From an uncultured Sutterella sp. (GTDB lineage Bacteria > Pseudomonadota > Gammaproteobacteria > Burkholderiales > Burkholderiaceae_F), in contig UQUM01000052.1 of assembly GCA_900544255.1 (NCBI GenBank), forward strand, positions 1 through 12,381: a DNA stretch of 12,381 bases, given 5' to 3'. Position 1 is the stretch's first letter. Each line of letters opens with the position of its first letter. Shown here piece after piece: positions 6,121-12,381 of the stretch. Below the pieces are notes generated by a model that ran no database searches, was not told the origin of the DNA, and was given only the letters and a program-made list of their open reading frames with translations. A program made the translations under genes and the position numbers.

Positions 6121-8184
6121 ATGAAAAACTCTGCTCGTCGTGCCTCTCTCGCGAAGGTCTTGAGTACTCCTGCCCGGTCTCTGATTTCAGTTGCGGTTTT
6201 GACGGCTTTAGCGTCCGCCGCTCAGGCTGAAGAGGTTGTTGTTTCTGATGTTCCGGTCGTTGTGACGGCCACGCGAACCTCGAAAACTTTGGATGAAGCG
6301 CCATCGTCCATTGAGGTCGTAGACGGCAAAACGTTGGAACGGGAACAGCCGAAAACGATCGGTGATGCGTTGCTCGATATCCCCAACGTCGATGTGACGT
6401 CTGGTGAAAGCCCGGTTTTCACGAGTATCAGCATTCGTGGTTCCGATCGCGATCAGATAACATACCTCTTGGATGGCGTCCGGCAGGACAACTACACCAC
6501 CGGTGGTAACCGCCCGGCTTTTATTTTTGTTGATCCTGAATTGGTGAAGCAGGTGGAAGTCCGTCGAGGTGGTGGTAGTTCGCTTTACGGCAATGGTGGT
6601 ATTGGTGGTACGTTGGCGGTGACGACGAAATCTGCGTCCGATATGTTGAAGCCCGGGCAACAGTTCGGTGCAAAAATTAAAACCGGCTACTCGGATGACA
6701 ACCGTGAATGGAGCAAGTCTGCCTACATTTATGGAAAAGCGGACATTTATGACGCTATCGTCGCCTACAGTCTGCGTGACGGCGGCAAATTGAAGTGGTC
6801 ACGTGACGGCCACCGTTCAGGTTCTGAGCGTGATTCGAAATATGACGCTTTCATGGCTAAGGTGACGGCGGCTCCGAGTGCCGACAACAAATTCAGCTTA
6901 GGGTATGCGCTTGATAAGCCGTCTCAGTGGTCCGGCCCTGAAACGGATCGGATGTTTTATGACTTGAAGCAGCAGCGAATAACGGGTGGGTGGGACTTCA
7001 AGAATGGCGATTTGGTTGACTTGAAACTTAAGCTTCAGTACACCAAGCTGGAAAATTCCTACGACAATCGTTCCAAAAACCCGAAGGCTTACAACAGCGA
7101 TACCTTTGAATCCTACAGCGGTAACTTCCAAAATACATCCATTTTTGAATTCGGTGGCGTTCATGCCGTGACCTACGGCTTTGATATGGCCCAGACACGA
7201 CAGAAAGCAGTCAATGCGGAAGGAGAAGAGGATTTACTTCGTCCGCATTCCAAGGGACTGGATGCGGGGTTCTTCATCCAGGATGAGTATTCCATTACCG
7301 ATTCTGTGTCGTTGACTCCTGTGTTGCGGTATTCTTATTACGACCGTAAGCCGCAAACAAACAACAATGCTCTTTATGGTCTGGAGAGCCAGCATGACTC
7401 CAAGCTGACGCCGGGGATTACGCTGACGTTCTCTCCGACAGACAATTTCTCGGCTTATGCGTCGGTGCAGTCCGGCTATCGTCCGCCGATGTTGGATGAG
7501 CTCTATACGTCCATCAACTATTCTGACGGTTTGATGCATTCCGTTGTTCTGCCAAATTCCAAAGTAAAACCTGAAGAATCCGTCAACGTTGAAGTCGGTA
7601 TCAACGCAAATCTGAAGAATCTTGCGGTAGCGGATGACCGACTTTCGGTGAAGGCTGCCGTGTTCCGAGACAAAGTGAAGAATCTCATTGTCGCCGGGCC
7701 GACGGGGGATTACGACGTGACGGACGGCGGTATGGTGCTCTATTACTCGATCGACAACGTCGGTTCTGCGCTGAAGACGGGGTTCGAAGCTTCGGCTGAC
7801 TACTACATCGGCGACTTTGATCTGCATGCGTCTTACGGCTACCTTCATGCGAAGAACGAGGAAACCGGTGAAAAACTCGCAGACGTAACGCCGCAACAGT
7901 TTATGTTCCGAGCAGGTTACACCTACAAACCGTGGGATTTCAATGCCTGGTATCGTCTGCGTGCGTATAAGGGAGGCACGAGTGGGGAGTCCGGCGAATA
8001 TAAGACGTATGCCGGCTTTGCCACACACGCCGTGGGCTTTGAATGGACACCCAAGGTCGCCGGTTTTGCTGACTTCGCGGTCAATTTTGCCGTGGACAAC
8101 GTCACCAACGCGAAGTATCAGTATCTCAACGGCGGGTACGGTACTGCCCGTACGTTCCGTACGTGGGTGTCGGCGCAGTTCTGA
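6121..8184 (+). CDS. TonB-dependent outer-membrane receptor, heme/siderophore type
   Basis: This 687-residue outer-membrane receptor imports a ligand using TonB energy. The order is: signal peptide with hydrophobic core SVAVLTALASA and likely cleavage after AQA (residue 36), TonB-box-like VPVVVTATR (about 44-52), plug domain (about 55-170) with IRGSDRDQITYLLDGVRQ and LYGNGGIGGTLAVTT, then a 22-strand-type barrel ending FRTWVSAQF with the terminal Phe typical of BamA substrates. A YRPP motif (453-456), a His at 473 and LPNSKVKPEES (477-487) sit where heme receptors carry FRAP, a ligand His and NPNL-PE. The motifs are degenerate, so heme is plausible but a siderophore or cobalamin-like ligand remains possible. 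The Fur box points to iron. The start codon has only a weak ribosome-binding site. It is the first gene of the operon. Confidence 0.9.
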   Translation: MKNSARRASLAKVLSTPARSLISVAVLTALASAAQAEEVVVSDVPVVVTATRTSKTLDEAPSSIEVVDGKTLEREQPKTIGDALLDIPNVDVTSGESPVFTSISIRGSDRDQITYLLDGVRQDNYTTGGNRPAFIFVDPELVKQVEVRRGGGSSLYGNGGIGGTLAVTTKSASDMLKPGQQFGAKIKTGYSDDNREWSKSAYIYGKADIYDAIVAYSLRDGGKLKWSRDGHRSGSERDSKYDAFMAKVTAAPSADNKFSLGYALDKPSQWSGPETDRMFYDLKQQRITGGWDFKNGDLVDLKLKLQYTKLENSYDNRSKNPKAYNSDTFESYSGNFQNTSIFEFGGVHAVTYGFDMAQTRQKAVNAEGEEDLLRPHSKGLDAGFFIQDEYSITDSVSLTPVLRYSYYDRKPQTNNNALYGLESQHDSKLTPGITLTFSPTDNFSAYASVQSGYRPPMLDELYTSINYSDGLMHSVVLPNSKVKPEESVNVEVGINANLKNLAVADDRLSVKAAVFRDKVKNLIVAGPTGDYDVTDGGMVLYYSIDNVGSALKTGFEASADYYIGDFDLHASYGYLHAKNEETGEKLADVTPQQFMFRAGYTYKPWDFNAWYRLRAYKGGTSGESGEYKTYAGFATHAVGFEWTPKVAGFADFAVNFAVDNVTNAKYQYLNGGYGTARTFRTWVSAQF

Positions 8185-8203
8185 CCTTAACTCATAACTA
8201 TCC

Positions 8204-8233
8204 GGCGGAGTGCCTTTTATGAGGTGCTCCGCC
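8204..8233 (+). promoter_or_regulatory. Intercistronic hairpin between receptor and transporter genes
   Basis: GGCGGAGTGCC (8204-8214) pairs with GGTGCTCCGCC (8223-8233) to give an 11-pair stem, two pairs being G-U, closed by an eight-base loop. It starts 19 bases after the receptor stop and ends seven bases before the transporter ATG, so it also sits where a Shine-Dalgarno should be. The sequence after it has only a short T-rich run. It is probably a partial terminator or mRNA-stability element that makes the receptor more abundant than the transporter. Confidence 0.55.
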
Positions 8234-8240
8234 CTTTGCT

Positions 8241-9932
8241 ATGCAGCCTTCCGTAATCCCCGGCGGTCTGAAACGACTGCTTGTGAGCTATTTCTTCAAC
8301 CGAGCCCGATGGAAGCTTTGGCTCCTGTTCGGTGTGGTGCTCGCGGCATATGCCTTCAACATCAAACTCGCCGTGCTCTACAACGATTGGAACGGGCGCT
8401 TTTTTAATGCTCTGCAGGCGGTCGACAAGGACGGAATTTTCCGAGAGCTCTTTTATTTTATTGGGTTGGCGGCCGTCATCATTGTTCTTCTGGTGTGGGC
8501 CGGGTATCTGAAAGACCGTCTGAAATTAGCGCTTCGCCGCGACATCACAATCTTATTTTTTCAGCGCTGGCTGTCGCCGGAGAATGCTCATTTTCTGCTG
8601 CGGGAAAGCGGGCGGGAACCGGATAACCCCGATCAGCGAATCACGGAAGACGTGAACGCCTTGGTGTCTTACACCGTGAACCTCGCGGTGAGTTTTTACG
8701 ATTCCCTGCTCACGATCGGGAGTTTTTCCGTCATCTTGTGGACGCTCTCCGGTTCTGCCGAGGTTTGGGGCATCACGATTCCCGGCTATATGTTTTGGGT
8801 GTGCGTGCTCTACACCGTGATCGCGACGGGATTGACGCATCTCATTGGGCGCAAGCTCAAACCCCTCAATATCGAAGCGCAGCATCAGGAAGCCAATCTT
8901 CGTGCGGCGCTGATTGAAAAGCATCGGCACTCCGATGCCATTGCGGGGGCGCATGCGGAGGCGGTGGAAGAGGCCGGGTTAAGAGAGCGTTTTTCGCAGT
9001 TAATGGATGTCCAAATTGCACTCATTAAACGGAAACGTGATTTGGACCTTTTTACGGTGAGCGTGGGACAATTTACGCATCTTGCGCCGATCTTTTTTGC
9101 TTTGCCGTCTTTTTTGTCCGGGGCTATTCAGTTAGGCGGTCTGATGCAGATTCGCGGAGCCTTTAATGACGTGGCGCGATCGCTCTCGTGGTTCATCATG
9201 GCCTACGACGATTTGATGCGGTTGGCGGCGGCTTACGAGCGACTCCGCTGTTTGGAAGAAGGCCTGACGCAGGGGGATGCGGATCATCGGACGCTGATGA
9301 AGGCGAGGGGCATCTCGAAAACAGTGCCTCTGTCCGGCGCAATGACTTTGACCGTTCCCGACGGCACGTCGGTACGCGAACTTCCGATAAATCTTCACCT
9401 TGCCCCCGGTACGTTGACGGTGATCTGCGGGCCGTCCGGTGTCGGAAAGAGCACACTCCTTAAAGTGTTGGCCGGGTTTCGCGGCGGGTTTGCGGGGGTG
9501 TTGGAAACGTGGGGTACGGTCTTTTGGATGCCTCAGCAGACGTATCTGCCGAAAGAGACGTTGAAATCGGCGGTGACATACCCAAAACCAATGAATTCTG
9601 TCACGGACGAAAGGGTAAAAGCACTCTTTGAGGCAGCAGGTTTGTCGCAGCTCTCGATGAGGCTGCACGACACGGCCGATTGGGCGACGGTCCTGTCGGG
9701 CGGCGAGCAGCAGCGCTTGTCGCTGTTGCGGGCGGTGTTGTCAGAGCCCGAAGTACTGCTGATGGACGAAATGACGAGCGGCTTGGATGAAAAAAGCGGC
9801 CGACGCATGATGGCGCTTTTGCGACAACAACTTCCTCGGACGGCTTTGGTGCTTGTTTCTCATCAAACCTATATGCGTTCCTTGGCGGACACAGTTATCG
9901 AACTAAATCCCAACGGAGAAAATCATGGGTAA
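8241..9932 (+). CDS. ABC half-transporter, SbmA/BacA/YddA-like permease fused to ATPase
   Basis: This 563-residue protein has an N-terminal membrane domain with segments near residues 25-42, 70-90, 145-170, 177-202 and 278-300, and a C-terminal nucleotide-binding domain. DNPDQRITED (128-137), YNDWNGRFFNALQ near 47-59 and IPGYMFW (180-186) mark the ABC_membrane_2/SbmA-BacA family, in the version carrying its own ATPase (YddA, mycobacterial Rv1819c, human ABCD4). The ATPase motifs are intact: Walker A GPSGVGKS (397-404), Q-loop MPQQ (430-433), signature LSGGEQQ (485-491), Walker B VLLMDE (505-510) and switch His 541. It should work as a homodimer in the inner membrane. Rv1819c and ABCD4 move cobalamin and other hydrophilic molecules inward without a periplasmic binding protein. 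Here it follows a Fur-controlled receptor, which suggests uptake of the receptor's ligand, though direction is unproven. Its end overlaps the next gene by eight bases. Confidence 0.87.
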   Translation: MQPSVIPGGLKRLLVSYFFNRARWKLWLLFGVVLAAYAFNIKLAVLYNDWNGRFFNALQAVDKDGIFRELFYFIGLAAVIIVLLVWAGYLKDRLKLALRRDITILFFQRWLSPENAHFLLRESGREPDNPDQRITEDVNALVSYTVNLAVSFYDSLLTIGSFSVILWTLSGSAEVWGITIPGYMFWVCVLYTVIATGLTHLIGRKLKPLNIEAQHQEANLRAALIEKHRHSDAIAGAHAEAVEEAGLRERFSQLMDVQIALIKRKRDLDLFTVSVGQFTHLAPIFFALPSFLSGAIQLGGLMQIRGAFNDVARSLSWFIMAYDDLMRLAAAYERLRCLEEGLTQGDADHRTLMKARGISKTVPLSGAMTLTVPDGTSVRELPINLHLAPGTLTVICGPSGVGKSTLLKVLAGFRGGFAGVLETWGTVFWMPQQTYLPKETLKSAVTYPKPMNSVTDERVKALFEAAGLSQLSMRLHDTADWATVLSGGEQQRLSLLRAVLSEPEVLLMDEMTSGLDEKSGRRMMALLRQQLPRTALVLVSHQTYMRSLADTVIELNPNGENHG

Positions 9933-10782
9933 TCCTTTCATTCCTTTTCCCCGCAACGAAAACATCATTATCGTTGGCGACCGCGCAACGGAAATCTTGG
10001 CGGCTCTGCGCATTTTTGGGCAGGGTTTGATCGGGGGTGAAGTGCCGGCGATGGAATTACTGCACCCGGACGAAAAGCATCTGGAGTGCATTGCGTGTTC
10101 TCTGAACAATCCGCACCAGATTTTGGCGCACGCCGTTAAGAAACTCAATGCGGATTATGTAGTGCTTGAAGCCAACGGGCTGGAGGGGTTTGATCCGAGT
10201 ACGGCAGAGGAGATTCTTGCGGCGGCCGGTATCCGTGTGAAGGTCTTGGATGTGAAGGGAACGGTGGACGAAGTCCTGCGGCGAGCAGGCTCGATGTTCG
10301 GAGAAGAACGCCAAGCGGAGCGAGTCATTCGGGAATATCATGAACGCGACGAAGCCTTGAAGAAACTTGACATACCGCGAGGGCAACGCGGTCTCATTCT
10401 CCTCTCGATTCGCAGTCCGATAAAACACGAAAGCTATGTGATGCGCGTCGCAGCACATTCGGATTTAAGTCGTTTGCTTGCGGAACGTTTCGGCGTGGTG
10501 AATGTCTTCGAATCCTCGGCGGCGTTGGATCAGATCAATGGTATTCAGGAACTCGGCGACATTACGGAACTTCTTAAAATGGATCCGGATTTCATAGCGT
10601 TCACAGGAGACGCTGCGGCAGGGGCAAGAGAAGTGCGCAGAGTTTTGCAGAAGCATCCGGAACTGCAGAATTTAAAAGCTGTTCGGGAAGGACGCATGGT
10701 CTGTCTGCCGTACTATTGTGATGCGCTTTCAGTGCGGGCCCCGACGATCTTGGAGAATTGGGCTGATGCACTCATGAATTGA
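9925..10782 (+). CDS. Leaderless BtuF/FhuD-like substrate-binding-protein homologue
   Basis: A 285-residue protein resembling class III periplasmic binding proteins for siderophores, heme and cobalamin. The N-terminal lobe has IIIVGDRATEILAALRIFGQGLIGG, then NADYVVLEANG and AGIRVKVLDVKGTVDEVLRRAGSMFG, running into the linking helix REERQAERVI-like segment. The C-terminal lobe has ITELLKMDPDFIAFTGD and LKAVREGRMVCLPYYC, as in that family. It has no signal peptide and no lipobox: it begins MGNPFIPFPRNENIIIV, and an in-frame TAA at 9904-9906 rules out an upstream start. A strong GGAG sits seven bases before the ATG, inside the transporter gene, and the genes overlap by eight bases, so translation is coupled. 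It is therefore expected in the cytoplasm. It may accept or chaperone the imported ligand, or have become an enzyme. Family similarity is clear; the role is inference. Confidence 0.75.
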   Translation: MGNPFIPFPRNENIIIVGDRATEILAALRIFGQGLIGGEVPAMELLHPDEKHLECIACSLNNPHQILAHAVKKLNADYVVLEANGLEGFDPSTAEEILAAAGIRVKVLDVKGTVDEVLRRAGSMFGEERQAERVIREYHERDEALKKLDIPRGQRGLILLSIRSPIKHESYVMRVAAHSDLSRLLAERFGVVNVFESSAALDQINGIQELGDITELLKMDPDFIAFTGDAAAGAREVRRVLQKHPELQNLKAVREGRMVCLPYYCDALSVRAPTILENWADALMN

Positions 10783-10903
10783 CGTTCTCTATGATGACGA
10801 AATTCTCGAAGAATGAACCGTTCAAGTACGAATTCCGGAGAGCATCCGGTGTCGCAATATCAGCCAGCCAAGCGGCGAGACCTGTGTCCGAAAAATAAAA
10901 AAC
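10772..10903 (-). pseudogene. Remnant of a DUF4143-type ATPase gene
   Basis: The minus strand encodes VFYFSDTGLAAWLADIATP followed by DALRNSYLNGSFFENFVIIE (10903 down to 10787). This is the well-known core of the DUF4143 domain of AAA_14/DUF4143 proteins (YFYDTGL...L...L.GALFENFV..E). Everything before and after that core is missing. On the upstream side the fragment begins at the T-run of the neighbouring terminator. On the downstream side it runs into the end of the binding-protein gene and stops at TGA 10772-10774. It is a leftover of a deletion or insertion and not a working gene. Confidence 0.65.
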
Positions 10904-10936
10904 CGAGGCCAAGGAGAGGTTTCCTTGGCTTCGGTT
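10891..10936 (-). terminator. Strong intrinsic terminator of the minus-strand ATPase/nuclease gene
   Basis: AACCGAGGCCAAGGA (10901-10915) and TCCTTGGCTTCGGTT (10922-10936) form a 15-pair stem with one G-U pair and a six-base loop. In the minus-strand direction it is followed by a T-rich tract (TTTTTTATTTTT, 10902 to 10891), a textbook Rho-independent terminator. It lies 29 bases after the stop of the 10966-12339 gene. In the plus direction the following TTCCTAAAATTT is a weak tail, so it may also partly stop the uptake operon. Confidence 0.87.
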
Positions 10937-10965
10937 CCTAAAATTTGCGGCAGTAATTGGGTCTA

Positions 10966-12339
10966 CTATCTGCCCGCATTCTGCCAACATACGAACGCGC
11001 GTTTCTCTTCCGAAAACACAGCGGCCGCGCGAATCAGCGGTTTCGCAGACGAGGCTCCATAGTTGCAGTCGCGAATCTGTTGGACGGCTTCCGTGAGTAA
11101 AGTCTCGGCGTTTTGCCCCTTGCGTTGGAATTTAAGTTCAACGACCCAATGAGCATCGTTGGTATCCCATTCCAAATCGCTCCGCCCCAGGGCGTTGTGG
11201 CGTTCAGGGATGACTTCGAATCCGACGCAGGTTAGGATAATGAGTAGGAACGTCTGGCAGATCTTCTCGTTTTTGATCGGGTGCTGCACGTAATCGAAGG
11301 CGACAAAGGTCTTGTTGACAGCAAGGAACAACTCTTCGACATTCCCAGCAAGCACGGCATCTTGGATTTTTTGGCCGCCGACACTGCCAACCGTTTTCTT
11401 TTTCAGCAGCATCCGGGCATAGAGTGCTGCCATGGATTTTGCTACTTCTCGATTTGGATAACTGACGTAGAAAGTGTCGATTTCGAAGCGCTTGATCGTC
11501 AGATAGCCGGCTTGGGTGAGCAGAACTAAATCGCTAATTTCGTCCAAATCGGATGAGGCGTCGAGTTCGTCGCTACTGACAACCTGTTCTTCGTCGTACT
11601 CCGTTGGAGATTTCAATGCATGCGAATGCAGGTACTTTTCCAGAAGCGTGAGGGTGCCGCCGCTCTTCATCCAGTAGTTTGAAAATCCGAGATTTGGTGC
11701 ATCTAAGAACTTCAAGACCGACCACGGTGCATAGACATGTGTGCTGACATTCTGATCGAAGCAATACCCGTCGTAGTTGTCACGCATACGATCAACCACC
11801 TCGTCAGCGGACAGCTGAAGTTTCTTGGCGGCACGATCGAGGTAGTCGGCAAAGCAGTGTCGGATATCGTTTTCTGAATAGCCTAAAAGAGTTCCGTAAT
11901 CAGGGTTGAGCGAAATATCCGAAAAGTTATTGAGCTCTGAAAAAATACCCGTTTGATTGAATTTAGCGATGCCGGTCATGAACACAAAACGTAGACAGGC
12001 ATCATTGGATTTCACAATCGCGTAGAAAGATGACAAAAGCCCCCGAACTTTATCGAACAACTTTTTGTTTTCAAGACACGACGTGAGCGGAGCGTCGTAT
12101 TCGTCAATGAGAAGTACCAAAGAGTTAGAAGGTTGCTCGTCCATCCAATCTGAGATCTGGTCGATCCATTCGGATTTTTCGCTTTTGTCAAGGATAAAAC
12201 CACCTTTTGCGAAAGCACGAACTACGACTGAGCGGACTTTATTTTCAAAGGATTCGAAGTCTGTAAAGCCTTTGACCTTTGAAAAGTCGATTTCAACGAC
12301 GTTATACCTTAACTTCCCGCTTAAATGTGCACTCAGAAC
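10966..12339 (-). pseudogene. AAA-ATPase-like / PD-(D/E)XK_9 protein gene, 5' truncated
   Basis: The open frame encodes 457 codons, from just after a TGA at 12340-12342 to the stop at 10966-10968; the first ATG is 12142-12144 (392 residues). It starts inside the ATPase domain with RYNVVEIDFSKVKGFTDF, then Walker B LVLLIDEYDAPL, then VFMTGIAKFNQTGIFSELNN and the family's Y-G-TLLGYSENDI segment. The C-terminus has GRSDLEW and WVVELKFQRKG, the D and E-x-K of a PD-(D/E)XK nuclease fold. This is the AAA-ATPase-like plus DUF1703/PDDEXK_9 family, usually about 520-570 residues. The missing N-terminal roughly 90-100 residues include YVDKT and RPRRFGKS, the Walker A loop. The protein therefore should not bind ATP normally. 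The rest is well preserved, so the loss looks recent, or is an assembly frameshift. The cellular role of the family is poorly known. Confidence 0.75.
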
Positions 12340-12381
12340 TCAAGTCTGAGCGGGTACATCACTAACTCCTTTATTCTTAGC
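12316..12381 (-). other. Break region with an orphan ribosome-binding site and start codon
   Basis: On the minus strand a strong Shine-Dalgarno AAGGAG (12371-12366) is followed six bases on by ATG 12357-12359, but the frame MYPLRLEF ends after eight codons at TGA 12333-12335, one base out of frame with the truncated gene. The stretch also holds two overlapping dyads, CCCGCT/AGCGGG (12316-12321 and 12349-12354) and CTCAGA/TCTGAG (12332-12337 and 12345-12350). It could be the original start of the gene joined to its middle by a deletion. The window ends here. Confidence 0.4.

Noticed and set aside
7234..8028. Long 264-codon open frame antisense to the TonB receptor gene
   Set aside because: It lies wholly opposite a well-supported receptor gene, has no recognisable domain and is Arg/Ile-rich, as expected of a shadow frame.
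8210..8407. 65-codon frame from GTG 8210 overlapping the ABC transporter start
   Set aside because: It lies out of frame within the transporter's N-terminal coding region and has no recognisable features.
1..12381. CRISPR arrays, tRNA or rRNA genes
   Set aside because: No regularly spaced direct repeats, no cloverleaf-like sequence with CCA-end pattern and no rRNA-like stretch were seen on either strand.

Overview
The window looks like DNA from a Gram-negative proteobacterium. It encodes a TonB-dependent outer-membrane receptor with a Fur-box-like operator, and a conjugation module of the SXT/PFGI type of integrative conjugative element (ICE). The GC-rich coding style and the mix of gene families would fit a betaproteobacterium such as a gut Burkholderiales/Sutterellaceae member, but that placement is a guess and no 16S or tRNA gene is present to support it.

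Layout. (1) 1-168: right end of an IS200/IS605-type element, with the last 42 codons of a TnpB-like protein and an omega-RNA-like structured 3' end. (2) 165-5405, minus strand: a compact conjugation operon read right to left: a CobS/MoxR-like AAA+ ATPase, a small proline-rich protein, an unrecognised 460-residue protein (possibly a degenerate VWA-type partner of the ATPase), a TraD-type coupling protein, and a DUF4400-type ICE membrane protein. The last genes overlap or nearly touch. (3) 5406-6058: a leader and intergenic region rich in palindromes, containing a decayed ribbon-helix-helix (RHH)-like mini-gene with one in-frame stop. (4) 6059-10782, plus strand: a Fur-box-controlled three-gene operon: TonB-dependent receptor, a fused permease/ATPase ABC half-transporter of the SbmA/BacA/YddA/ABCD4 type, and a protein with the fold pattern of a BtuF/FhuD-like substrate-binding protein but no signal peptide. 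(5) 10783-12381, minus strand: a remnant of a DUF4143 ATPase gene, a strong intrinsic terminator, and a 5'-truncated AAA-ATPase-like/PD-(D/E)XK_9 gene that has lost its Walker A region.

How it works together. The left half would supply the coupling ATPase and accessory proteins for DNA transfer. The TnpB-type element sits tail-to-tail against the operon's last gene and seems to supply that gene's stop codon. The right half looks like an iron-responsive uptake system. The receptor brings a ligand (heme, a siderophore or another tetrapyrrole) across the outer membrane, the ABC half-transporter moves it across the inner membrane, and the leaderless binding protein probably receives or handles it in the cytoplasm. 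This gene combination is the most promising candidate for an undescribed system here. Whether the iron operon is ICE cargo or flanking chromosome cannot be decided from the window.
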